From: Davidsoniella eucalypti
Lineage: Eukaryota; Ascomycota; Sordariomycetes; Microascales; Ceratocystidaceae
Assembly: GCA_004009845.1 (NCBI GenBank)
Contig: RMBW01000208.1
Location: 1 to 46,268, forward strand
DNA length: 46,268 bases
Direction of reading: 5' to 3'
A program made the position numbers and the translations under genes. Position 1 is the first letter of the stretch. Each line of letters begins with the position of its first letter. The notes beneath the pieces are model-generated. The model saw only the letters and a program-made list of their open reading frames with translations, had not been told where the DNA came from and made no database searches. Positions 8,516-17,476 of the stretch are shown here, piece after piece.

Positions 8516-9303
8516 CTTATGCCTCCTTTTTTTTGAGGCTCTCTCGGAACTGTTTCCAGTCCGTTTTTTTTCAAGTTATATATTGTTTTTTCTGTCTCTT
8601 TTTCGTTTTTTCGGGCGTCGTGGAACTGCAATTTAATGCACTGGTGATCCGAACCGTGGAGACCTTCACACGTCCAACTAGTTTTCGTTTGCTTCATCTG
8701 CCCGGTGAGGAAGGCGAGATCGATGATTGATATTTTCTGCGACCTGGTGGTGAAGAAAGTGCCTCTGTTGACCAGAGCATTCTCGGGATCCACCACCAAG
8801 TCCGCATTGTTCCTCTGCAACCAACCAACGACTTCATCTGCATGCTGTGATTGCTCACAGTTCACAGACCACCATGGATGATGAGTGTTGAAGTCCCCGA
8901 CTATGATGCCACTCCCAACCTGCCATTGCTGGACAAGCGGGTGCTGTAAAAGGGGTTGGGTCGGATGGTTGTAGAGGTTGACCAATAATGGTTGCGCGTC
9001 TATATGAAGTCTTATGCATTGAATATCGCTGCTTGCGATGTCGAGAGGCTTTTCTATTGTGAAGTCAATGTCCTTTTGGATATAGGTCACGACCCTTGGT
9101 CTTGTTAGCAGAGATAAAGCTGGTTTGACGGTGTGAAAGTTTTGGTGGTCCTGGAAAATCCATTTGCCTTCTTTTTTCCATACCCAGGGTTCTTGAATGC
9201 ACAATATCTCCACTCTCTGCGTTATTGCTAATCCAAAGAGATGGTCCAAAATGCCTTTACGCTTTCCCTGGTTATGCTGAAAGATCGTGAGTTTTCTAAT
9301 CAT
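8516..9303 (-). CDS. LINE ORF2 N-terminal part: APE-type endonuclease
   Basis: The start is the ATG at 9303 (MIRKLTIFQHNQGKRK). It overlaps the ORF1 stop by eight bases in ATGATTAG, which suggests coupled termination and restart. The endonuclease motifs are ILCIQEPW, NLYNHP, GIIVGDFNTHHPWW, KISIIDLAF and GSDHQCIKL, covering the metal-binding Glu, the Asp/Asn pair and the catalytic His. The enzyme nicks target DNA to prime reverse transcription. The frame is open to about 8570, then broken by indels in runs of T before the RT part begins. The more upstream Met at 9372 lies inside ORF1 and is less likely. Confidence 0.87.
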
Positions 9304-9997
9304 AAAAATACTTAACAATCTTGACTTTTTGCGCAACAAAGAACATCTGCTTGTTGAGACAAGCAGACGCACTTGCCTGGTTCAGGACAGTAAACACGAC
9401 GGATCCGACCGTCTGTCCTGGGCGAGGTTTGCGTAGTATGCGCACTCTCGGGAGGGCCTCGATGCCATTGCTGTCGTAGAATTCTTCAGCAAAGTTATCG
9501 ATCTCTTCGAGACGCATCCCGTGCATCACAAGGCGTTGCCAGTTTTCAGGCTCGATGCAGTCCTTCCAGCCCAAAGGCCGGAGGCGTGCCATCCAGCTGT
9601 CCTTAGTTTTGAGGAGGCTGGCCTTCGCGGAGGTGCTGCTGCATGTGATGCTGATGTTATTCTTCGAGGTCAGCCTCACCTCAATGGCCTTCATTTCTCC
9701 ATTGCAGTTAACCAAGTCACGGATGTGCTTGGGGGAGGGAATCTTGCCACCACCGATAAGCAGAAGCTTGTTGGTGCTCTGTGTAGTCTGAACAGAGCTT
9801 GGTAGCTCGATCTCCTCGATGCGGCGTTTGTTTTTGTTGTTTTTGTTGATGGTGGTGTTGATTTCGTCGGTCATTTCGCTGTCGTCCATGTGTGTTGGTA
9901 CGAGGCTGATTGATTCAGTGGGGGTGACCGTTGGGCTTTCGCCGTCTTTCGAGGCTTCAATCGCCCTTAATGCATCGCGCATGGCGTGCGCCATCAT
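9296..9997 (-). CDS. LINE ORF1, Gag-like nucleic-acid-binding protein (233 aa)
   Basis: This is the first ORF of the LINE. It begins MMAHAMRDALRAIEASKDG, has an acidic then lysine-rich segment (NKNNKNKRRIEE), and a C-terminal half resembling an RNA-binding fold (IEVRLTSKNNISITCSS, VVFTVLNQASASACLN). I see no zinc knuckle, whereas many LINE ORF1 proteins carry them, so the assignment rests on position before ORF2 more than on motifs. It probably binds LINE RNA. The ORF is intact and its stop overlaps the ORF2 start. Confidence 0.72.
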   Translation of the reverse strand: MMAHAMRDALRAIEASKDGESPTVTPTESISLVPTHMDDSEMTDEINTTINKNNKNKRRIEEIELPSSVQTTQSTNKLLLIGGGKIPSPKHIRDLVNCNGEMKAIEVRLTSKNNISITCSSTSAKASLLKTKDSWMARLRPLGWKDCIEPENWQRLVMHGMRLEEIDNFAEEFYDSNGIEALPRVRILRKPRPGQTVGSVVFTVLNQASASACLNKQMFFVAQKVKIVKYFYD

Positions 9998-10404
9998 GCA
10001 ACTGGTATTAATAGATTCGTAGAGATGAGTTAAGTATTTTAAACGTGTTTTGAGATGGATTCGAGCAAAATTGTATTAATTTTCGCTGATTTTTTGGTCT
10101 TTTTTGGGTGCTGAGCTATTGGTATTCTTACATAATTTATATACGTCTTATTACATTTCCCTTGCAATGAAACATTCCTTTAGAACTACGTACATAACTT
10201 ACTGTAAGTCCTTGATCATTGCTGATTATACTACTACCATTCTTCTTACTCATGACTATGTAGAACTTCTTCTAAACAAACTTGGTCTTTGCTCATGTGT
10301 TTTAGCGACGATATTAACTTGCATTATAAGTCGGGAATCATTCAGTGAACAATATATCCTGCAGATACTACAGAAAGTGATTGCTATGTAAGTTCAGTAT
10401 TAAA
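9998..10404. other. LINE 5' leader and boundary with repeat T copy X (no gene)
   Basis: A T-rich stretch upstream of LINE ORF1. Part of it must be the LINE 5' untranslated region and the rest T copy X, but no shared copy marks the boundary. Short ORFs here have no recognisable features. Confidence 0.5.
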
Positions 10405-12040
10405 ATGCCAACTGTGCCAGTTGCTACCACTACACTTGTTGTTTTATCAATCATGTAAGCTCTAAATCCCAACCACCTAATGTCATGCTATTGTAATGGT
10501 ATAAGTACCTAAAGTTGTTGATAATTTGAACTGCTGCCATGTTAGTCTTGTGGTTCTTCTTACAACTAAAGAACCTAACTGAAATACATATCAAGTTAGT
10601 GTCTGTCGCTATTGTGCTATAATTCCCAGTAATATCCATTAAATCGACTTGTTATATTATCTTGTTTGGCTAACTATCCTTTTCAAATTTGTTGACTATC
10701 TTTCTATATTGTACCTAGATACTTGCTTTATATTGTAGAACTCCCAAGAAATATTTAGTATTCTACGAGTGAATTTCTGCATGCAATCAACTTGATTTTT
10801 AATTTAAATCTTTTAGGTTATATTTTAAATCTTTTTTTTTTAAAAATTCAGTAATCTTACGGAGCTATAGAGCTATAAACATGTTATTTATAGACCTTAT
10901 TTCTAAATCTGTCGACACTAATTCAACCCTGTAGCGTTTCTTTTTTTTTTTTTTTAATTCATTTATCTTATGGAGCTATAGAGCTATGAAGATTGTAGCG
11001 TTTCTTAAAACCTACTAATGTCCTCTTCTGGAATGCTTGCAGCCTGTTTAATTTTTGTTTCAGCCTATTTCTACCTTCTAACATTACCTGAAGCCTTAAA
11101 AATTACTTACACTCTTACAAACTCAAACTATCCACCTTTGCCTTCACTTACGATATTGTCTATATTTATATCTATCATTATTACAAATGATACCAAGCAG
11201 TTGTTGCCCTGTACTCCTGATAAAAAGTAGTCTATTCATATCACATTACTCTTTTCGTTACCTTGATATTTTATGTTGTTCTATTGCCTTTTTTATTTCT
11301 AGAATTGACAAGAAACACTGGCAAGTATGCTTATCTTTACAGTATAGTTTAATTAGTTCCAAAAGACCGCATGATAGCCGCAAAAACAACTTCAATTTTC
11401 AACATCTTCATAGCTCTATAGCTATATATTAATGAAATAAATAAAAATTGAAAGACCTTCAATTTTAATAGATAACAGCCCTGCATTCATTGTTTTATGG
11501 TTAGTGAATTCTGTACTAACAGAAGAGCTTTGGCACTTATTCTTTCAGAAGCAAAATATATGACTTATGCCATTAATTGAATCATCAATTACCTATTTAT
11601 TCAAGGCATCTATGTATTGTATAGAGAATTGTCTGTGTGTTATTTTTAAAATCAAGTCTTCAATCATTTTAAAATTCTTTTTTAATTCATTAATCTTATA
11701 GCTATGAAGATTTGTCCTTACCTATAACTTACCTTTGCTAGTGCGTATGGCCCTGTAAAATTATTTTAGTACCATTCAAACCAAATATTATTACTGCTTC
11801 TGTCTTTTAAAGTGAAAAAAATCGGAAAAGGCAGGCTTATTTCCTAGAGCTAGTACCAATTTTTTCTGCTGACAAACATATTACTCGTAAGCAAAATCCC
11901 GAAAAAAACCCACTTTTCTAGATGTATTTATCCAATCACATGTCCGGTTGAATTAGATACATGTCCATCGTAAGGAAGGGAGCCCTCGCCCTCTTTTGTA
12001 TGTGTGTTTAGCTGTCAACAGCCGCCGAATAATACCTAGG
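10405..12040. repeat. AT-rich repeat T, copy X (diverged), ending in CCTAGG
   Basis: Non-coding and AT-rich. From AACTGTGCCAGTTG at 10405 rightward it is a diverged homologue of copy c (14857 onward), recognisable at several places (for example near 10470, 11730 and 11810). It contains poly-T runs, each followed by a variant of GAGCTATAGAGCTAT (about 10861, 10976, 11409, 11698). The right end is the shared 20-bp terminus at 12021-12040, followed abruptly by A1 gag sequence. No coding potential is seen. Confidence 0.72.
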
Positions 12041-12308
12041 CCGTAAAAGAGGCCGAGGGCAATCTCCCAGACATGGAGAAGGATAGTGTGCATCATGGTG
12101 CAGAAATTGGATAAGTGCGGAAGAAACGTCGCGTTAATTTATGGATAAAGTGTCAAGTGAGGTGAGGACGCTGCACTGAAAATAGGATAAAAGGTTGAGT
12201 GAGGTATGGACGCTGCACTAGATAGTAAAGATAAAAAGGGTCAAGTGAGGTATGGACGCTGCACTGGATAGTAAAGTAATAAGTAAAAGCTGTAGATCGG
12301 TATCAAAA
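12041..12308 (-). pseudogene. A1 element fragment: first codons of gag plus leader
   Basis: Nearly identical to E1 from about 3588 to 3854: the start of gag (ATG on the minus strand near 12097), the leader with its three-unit tandem repeat, and the primer site TTGATACCGAT (12296-12306). The gag is cut after about 18 codons by the terminus of T copy X. Confidence 0.9.
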
Positions 12309-12486
12309 TGACACGAACTAGGTGAGGCAGTGGCAAGCAATCTAGTAGAAAGGACTTCGATTGATACCGATGAAGGAGAAAGGCTAATATCTGTTGGAAT
12401 ACGGCGAGAATAGGTCCCTATTTATAGCCGTTTATCTGACTAGGTAAATACCTAGACAAATACCAACTGGGCCTTAGCCCGTGACA
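12309..12486 (-). repeat. LTR A1 (5' LTR of the fragment), inserted in an A2 LTR
   Basis: A 178-bp A1 LTR, followed directly by GGAAG and the remainder of an A2 LTR. The matching left side of such an insertion (A2 LTR start ending GGAAG, then an A1 LTR) is found at 16422-16439. Confidence 0.92.
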
Positions 12487-12653
12487 GGAAGAGGCAATGG
12501 CAAGCAATCTAGAGTAAAGACTTCGATTGATACCGATGAAGGAGAAAGACTAATATCTGTTGGAATACGGCGGGAATAGGTCCCTATTTATAACCGTTTA
12601 TCTGGCTAAGTATCTTACTTAGCCAAATACCAACTGGGCCTTAGCCCCTGACA
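12487..12653 (-). repeat. LTR A2, remainder (167 bp) interrupted by the A1 element
   Basis: It matches 19932-20093 and 26032-26194 and lacks only the first part of the LTR (plus-strand order). It ends CCCCTGACA and is followed by plus-strand B pol sequence GTACGAGT, so this A2 element had inserted into a B element. Confidence 0.9.
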
Positions 12654-13110
12654 GTACGAGTATGGACACACGCAGTCCACTGATGGTAGGCTAAGGCAGC
12701 AATATTGGCTGCACCACCTTGGTCACCTGCACACCCGAGCGTCTGCAGGATAAGATTGCTGACCTATTTTGGAGTTATTTCTGTTTCTGGAGTTATTTCT
12801 GTTTTTGGATATTTGAGTACCCTGGTACTATACGGTTTTAAGTTTGCATACACCATGCTACAGGGGTGTTTTTTGTATGTTTAGACGTAAAATTAGTGTA
12901 ATTTTTCTGCCGATGGGGGGGGAGACTATTGTAAGAGACTAAGGCCTAGTAAGGTTAGCCAAGGCATTCCTTGTCAGTACTAGAATCGGCTATAAGTAGG
13001 GACCTATTCCCGCCGATTATTAGTCTTAGTTTCTCTTTCTCCTTCATCGGTCTCAATCGAACTACTCTTTTACGACCAGTTTTCATCGCAACTCCTCGTA
13101 TATCGTCTCA
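12654..13110 (+). mobile_element. Plus-strand B element, 3' end: last pol codons, 3' UTR, polypurine tract, LTR B
   Basis: Identical in layout to the end of E3 (14401-14856). Pol codons reading TSMDTRSPLMVG and a stop end at 12694, then come about 235 bp of non-coding sequence, the tract GATGGGGGGGGAGACTAT and an LTR B at 12930-13110. The following bases AAAAT match the T repeat at the insertion point. Confidence 0.9.
12930..13110 (+). repeat. LTR B (3' LTR), 181 bp
   Basis: It starts TGTAAGAGAC and ends ATATCGTCTCA. It has a TATAAGTA box 55 nt before ATCGGTCTCAA. Copies lie at 14676-14856, 32199-32379, 38077-38257 and 39958-40138. Confidence 0.95.
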
Positions 13111-13453
13111 AAAATAATTGCAAGAAAAAAAAACTTTAGAAAGTTATTTGTGGAAAAACCTCGAAAGTAAAAAAATTCTAATTTTTTTGATTCCTAAAAA
13201 AAGTTTTTTTTTAAAAGAAAAAACTTTAAAAACTTCAGAAAATTATTTGTTAAAAAAAATTTGAAACCCAAAAAATTGAAACTTAAATTTTTTTTATTAG
13301 TAAGCAAAGTCATAGATAAATTCTTATTTATTAATAGATTTTGGCCAATCACCGATCCGTTTAGATCTGAACCGTTTTGAAAATAGGGACAAGGGTGCCC
13401 AGACTGAAATGTATGCACGTTTCCGCCCGCAACGCCGCCGAATAATACCTAGG
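13111..13453. repeat. AT-rich repeat T, copy b, ending in CCTAGG
   Basis: Nearly identical to 4270-4616. Its left part is cut by the B insertion. It ends with the shared terminus at 13434-13453 and joins plus-strand integrase sequence. The small ORF on the minus strand is low-complexity A/T sequence and not a gene. Confidence 0.78.
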
Positions 13454-13454
13454 G

Positions 13455-14441
13455 CCTCAATTTGCTCAGCTGTTTTGGGGCGAAGTATGCCGTCGCTTTG
13501 GGATTCAACGCCGCCTATCTACTGCCTTCCACCCCCAGACTGATGGTAGTCAGGAACGCAGTAATCAGGAGATTGAAACGTACTTGCGCAATTTCTGTTC
13601 CTTTGCACAGGACGACTGGGCCTCACTACTGCCCCAAGCGCAATTGGCCCTCAACAACCGCATTTCCTCAACCACTGGCCTCTCCCCTTTCTTCACCACG
13701 CATGGTTTCAACGTGGACATTATTGAGCCCTCCGTTCAAGGTCCCCCTGCCTCTGACAAATCTCCTGTTTGTGGTGCCCAGGAATGGCTGTCCAAACTAA
13801 GCGACGCAACCCAATTCGCGATCGTAGCTATGGCCGCCACCCAGGAACACCAGGAAACCAGCGCCAACCGTCTCCGTCAACCATCCGAGAGTTTCAGAGT
13901 GGGAGATAAGGTATACCTCAACACGAAGAACCTGACCACGGAGAGACCGTCCAAGAAGTTAGACTGGTTGGCCAGACTGTACACAGTCCTAGAGGTTACA
14001 GGTACCCACAACGTACGATTGAACGTGCCTACAGGCATCCACCCTGTTTTCCACGTAAGCCTAATCCGCCGAGCTCCCAACAACCCCTTACCCTCGCAGG
14101 AAGTACCTGATGATGAGCCCGCGGCTATCACGGCTAGAGAAGCACTGGAAGACGACTCTGTGGAAACAGGCGAGTACAGAGTGGAAGCAATCGTCAAGCA
14201 ACGTACCCGCCATGGACACACGCAAGCCTTGGTCAAATGGAAAGGTTACCAAGATGCTACCTGGGAACCATTGGAACACGTGAAGGACACTGCAGCATGG
14301 TTGATCTTCACGGAGAAGACGAAAAAGAATTGGAACGTAACCCTCCAATCCCTTTACACTGCCTGGTTGCTACCAGAGGATGGCCCCGAGAAGGACCATG
14401 GTACGAGTATGGACACACGCAGTCCACTGATGGTAGGCTAA
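13455..14441 (+). CDS. pol: E3 Pol C-terminal part: integrase core end and chromodomain
   Basis: One open frame of 328 codons. It starts inside the integrase core at PQFAQLFWGEVCRRFGIQRRL and includes FHPQTDGSQERSNQEIE with the catalytic Glu of the DD35E triad; the two Asp residues are lost with the left part. The integrase C-terminal domain (KLDWLARLYTVLEV, HPVFHVSLIRRAPNNPLPSQ) comes next. A chromodomain follows, with GEYRVEAIV, ALVKWKGYQDATWEPLEHV and all three aromatic-cage positions (Y, W, Y) filled. Such chromodomains steer integration toward H3K9-methylated heterochromatin. It is well preserved, which fits a recent insertion. Confidence 0.92.
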   Translation, partial: PQFAQLFWGEVCRRFGIQRRLSTAFHPQTDGSQERSNQEIETYLRNFCSFAQDDWASLLPQAQLALNNRISSTTGLSPFFTTHGFNVDIIEPSVQGPPASDKSPVCGAQEWLSKLSDATQFAIVAMAATQEHQETSANRLRQPSESFRVGDKVYLNTKNLTTERPSKKLDWLARLYTVLEVTGTHNVRLNVPTGIHPVFHVSLIRRAPNNPLPSQEVPDDEPAAITAREALEDDSVETGEYRVEAIVKQRTRHGHTQALVKWKGYQDATWEPLEHVKDTAAWLIFTEKTKKNWNVTLQSLYTAWLLPEDGPEKDHGTSMDTRSPLMVG

Positions 14442-14675
14442 GGCAGCAATATTGGCTGCACCACCTTGGTCACCTGCACACCCGAGCGTCTGCAGGATAA
14501 GATTGCTGACCTATTTTGGAGTTATTTCTGTTTCTGGAGTTATTTCTGTTTTTTGATATTGAGTACCAGGGTACTATACGGTTTTAAGTTTGTATACACC
14601 ATGCTACAGGGGTGTTTTTTGTATGTTTAGACGTAAAATTAGTGTAATTTTTCTGCCGATGGGGGGGGAGACTAT
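14442..14675 (+). other. E3 3' UTR and polypurine tract
   Basis: Non-coding sequence after the pol stop. It ends with the G-run tract GATGGGGGGGGAGACTAT immediately before the LTR, the usual plus-strand primer. The same layout, inverted, is found at 40139-40372. Confidence 0.85.
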
Positions 14676-14856
14676 TGTAAGAGACTAAGGCCTAGTAAGG
14701 TTAGCCAAGGCATTCCTTGTCAGTACTAGAATCGGCTATAAGTAGGGACCTATTCCCGCCGATTATTAGTCTTAGTTTCTCTTTCTCCTTCATCGGTCTC
14801 AATCGAATCATTCTTTTACGACCAGTTTTCTTCGCAACTCCTCGTATATCGTCTCA
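14676..14856 (+). repeat. LTR B (3' LTR of E3), 181 bp
   Basis: Starts TGTAAGAGAC and ends TCGTCTCA; followed by the probable target duplication AACTG at 14857-14861. Confidence 0.95.
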
Positions 14857-16383
14857 AACTGTGCCAGTTGCGACTACTTCTCTTGTTGTTTTATCAATCA
14901 TGTAAACTCTAAATCCCAAGCACCCAATGTCATGCTATTCTAATGGTATAAGTACCTAAAGTTGTTTGTAATTTGAAGTTCCATATTAGTCTTGTCATTC
15001 TACTTACAGCGAAAGAACATAATTCAAATATATAGTAATACTTATATATACTGTCGTTTTTCTCTAGAATTCTTTTCATTTTATTTCCCTTTTCAATAGC
15101 ACTCAATATCATCATATAGATAGATATAGCAAGTGGGTGTCTGTCCTGCCAATTGTGCTGTAATGCCCGGTAATATATTAAATCAGCTTGTTATATTACC
15201 TTGCTTGGCTCTCTATCCTTTTAAATTTAATGGACTCTATTTCTCTATCGTACCTAGATACCTGCTTTGTATCGTAGAAATCCTAATGATATATAGTATA
15301 CTATGAGTACGAATTACTTTATTTAATCAATATGTCTATGCATTTTGTGGAGAATTACCGTCAGTATGTTATTTTAAACCAAGTCTTCAATCTTATATTT
15401 AATTAGGATATTCTTCTACATCGCCTTGAGTGTTTATTGTGATAGTACTTGACATATTTGGTAACATTTTCTACATCTTGCTGTATCTGACTAATACAAA
15501 TTCTTGTACTTTACCCTTAATGCTTAATGAGTATGTAGACCTGCCCTTGGTGTACTTATAACTTGCCGTTTCTAGTGCGTTTGATCCAGTAAATTGATTG
15601 CAGTCCTATTTGTGTCCAAATACTAGCAGTTCTGCTGCGGTTCTTTTAAAGAACCGTTCATATATTATGTGCTGCTTAGTGAAAAAAAAATACTCAAAAA
15701 CGGCATGCTAGTTAGTTTCCTCCCTGAAGCTAGACGTCACGTTTATGCTCGACATATTTGTAAAAAAACACCTCAAAGCTTTAACGAATTCTGAATACAC
15801 ATTACTACTTTACACAAAAGTATGAAATACTTCGTTAGTATTATTAACTTTCTAATTCCCCCGTAGATCTAAACATTATAATCTATAATTATAAATATCA
15901 TGAACACGTTCTTAGTGATATCGTCATAGCTCTATTGTTAAACAAGATTAATAAATAAATAAAATTGATAGCAAAATTGAATTATATTTTGCTCCCTATA
16001 AATTGAATAAAGGAATTTTCTAAAAGAATTTAAAATTTCAAAAGATTATTTTGTGAAAATAATTGCAAGAAAAAAAAAACTTTAGAAAGTTATTTGTGGA
16101 AAAACCTCGAAAGTAAAAAAATTCTAATTTTTTTGATTCCTAAAAAAAGTTTTTTTTTAAAAGAAAAAACTTTAAAAACTTCAGAAAATTATTTGTTAAA
16201 AAAAATTGAAACTTAAAAAAATATTATTAGTAAGCAAAGTCATAGATAAATTCCTATTTATTAATAGATTTTGGCCAATCACCGATCCGTTTAGATCTGA
16301 ACCGTTTTGAAAATAGGGACAAGGGTGCCCAGACTGAAATGTATGCACGTTTCCGCCCGCAACGCCGCCGAATAATACCTAGG
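14857..16383. repeat. AT-rich repeat T, copy c (longest copy), ending in CCTAGG
   Basis: 1.5 kb of AT-rich sequence without a credible gene. The left part is a diverged homologue of copy X. The part from about 15816 is almost identical to copy a, including the bases into which E1 inserted there. The terminus GCCGCCGAATAATACCTAGG lies at 16364-16383, followed by an A2-element leader. No terminal inverted repeat or transposase is visible; the left end of T is not in the window. Confidence 0.78.
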
Positions 16384-16438
16384 GTGCGAAGAACGAGAAC
16401 GATGGTAGATCGGTATCAAAATGACACGAACTAGGAAG
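16384..16438 (-). other. A2 element leader end, primer site and first 17 bp of its LTR
   Basis: Matches 25976-26031 of E4, including the primer site (16409-16419, TTGATACCGAT on the minus strand). After the first 17 bp of LTR A2, ending GGAAG, an A1 LTR begins. GGAAG is thus the target duplication of E2. Confidence 0.88.
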
Positions 16439-16616
16439 TGACACGAACTAGGTGAGGCAGTGGCAAGCAATCTAGTAGAAAGGACTTCGATTGATACCGA
16501 TGAAGGAGAAAGGCTAATATCTGTTGGAATACGGCGGGAATAGGTCCCTATTTATAGCCGTTTATCTGACTAGGTAAATACCTAGACAAATACCAACTGG
16601 GCCTTAGCCCGTGACA
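16439..16616 (-). repeat. LTR A1 (3' LTR of E2), 178 bp
   Basis: Same sequence as the LTR of E1 with few or no changes. The adjacent plus-strand run of C (16619-16635) is the polypurine tract on the minus strand. Confidence 0.95.
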
Positions 16617-16793
16617 TTAGCCCCCTCCCCCCTCGGCAGACTAACTAATTCTAACTGAAAAATCTATAATACATGCTGACAAATTAAGTTTGTCTTTTTT
16701 TTTAAAAAATGGCGCAGGGAGTGCTGCGGAAAAAATGAGGAGCATCGTAAATACGGTAAACTCCGGGTGGCGGTAGCGCCGATTGAATGTTAC
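16617..16793 (-). other. E2 polypurine tract and 3' UTR
   Basis: A short non-coding stretch between the pol stop and the 3' LTR. The same sequence with small indels is at 39162-39329 in E10. Confidence 0.8.
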
Positions 16794-17476
16794 TTAGTGA
16801 GTGGTACCGTGCCAGTACGAAAATAATGAGTCTGATGATTCCTCCCCCCCTTGATGTTGCATGTGGGTGGGTGGCTGTGGGGATGCGGCTTGGTCCGATG
16901 GGACTGTGCTAACTTGCTCAATAATGGCTGAGGACGCGGTGACTAGGGAGCGATCTAGGAAGATGCGCCAAGCGAGGGTACTTTCGACGTGTTCTACTGG
17001 TTCCCAAGTGGGGTCCTGGTAACCTGACCACTTAACTAGTGCCTGTTCGTGGCCGCGGTACTTACGCTGGCGGACGATTTCCTCAACTCGGAATTCCCCT
17101 TCAGCTAGAGACTCGTCGCCGTATGCTTCGTCTCTCGTAATGGCTTCGGGTTCATCGTCTTGGAGCACTTGAGAAGGTAGGGGGTTGTTGAAGGCGTGAC
17201 GGACCTTGTTCACGTGAAAGACAGGGTGGACCAAGCCGGGGACGTCCAGTCGGACTGCATGGGAACCTACGAGGCCTGTGACCGTGTAGCGGCGTGCCAG
17301 CCAATCTAATTTCTTAGATGGTCTCAAGGATGAGAGATTTTCCGTTTTCAGGAAGACTTTGTCTCCTATCTTGAATTGCGAGGCTGGCTGGCGACGGCGG
17401 TTGGCTGCGGTTTCCTGGTAGTCCTGTGCGGAGGCTATGGCTACTTGCGCGAATCCCGATGCATTGCTGATTTTGT
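16794..17476 (-). CDS. pol: E2 Pol C-terminus: integrase C-terminal domain and chromodomain
   Basis: The frame 16794-17327 reads KLDWLARRYTVTGLVGSHAVRLDVPG, HPVFHVNKVRHAFNNPLPSQ and then a chromodomain, GEFRVEEIV...ALVKWSGYQDPTWEPVEHV, with F, W and Y at the aromatic-cage positions. It follows the DDE part in another frame, split near 17500 by an indel. The tail after the chromodomain (about 75 residues) is low-complexity and differs from the B family. E10 (39330-39957) encodes the same region. Confidence 0.88.

Larger units (their letters stand above)
4615..10022 (-). mobile_element. Non-LTR retrotransposon (LINE, Tad/I-like), minus strand, 3'-truncated and hosting a TRIM
   Basis: The order on the minus strand is ORF1, overlapping ORF2 with APE-type endonuclease, reverse transcriptase and RNase H. 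The 3' end is cut by repeat T inside the region just after RNase H. A 1406-bp D-family LTR element (5387-6792) splits ORF2 between the RT thumb and RNase H; removing it and one CCCAG duplication restores the frame. The 5' boundary lies somewhere between 9998 and about 10400 and cannot be fixed from the sequence. A second copy of the RT region is at 32380-32820 on the plus strand. Confidence 0.9.
13454..14856 (+). mobile_element. E3: plus-strand B-family chromovirus, right part
   Basis: Integrase C-terminal half, chromodomain, 3' UTR, polypurine tract and 3' LTR. The left edge is the terminus of T copy b. The right flank AACTG matches the uninterrupted site in T copy X (10405), so E3 had inserted into T copy c. 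Confidence 0.92.

Noticed and set aside
10104..10391. Possible small gene in AT-rich sequence
   Set aside because: No homologous frame is kept in copy c and the composition is that of the surrounding non-coding repeat.
12021..12040. Helitron 3' end (CTAG with a hairpin)
   Set aside because: There is no stem-loop upstream, and the insertions are not between A and T.
13194..13418. Small minus-strand ORF in repeat T
   Set aside because: It is a low-complexity translation of A/T runs.
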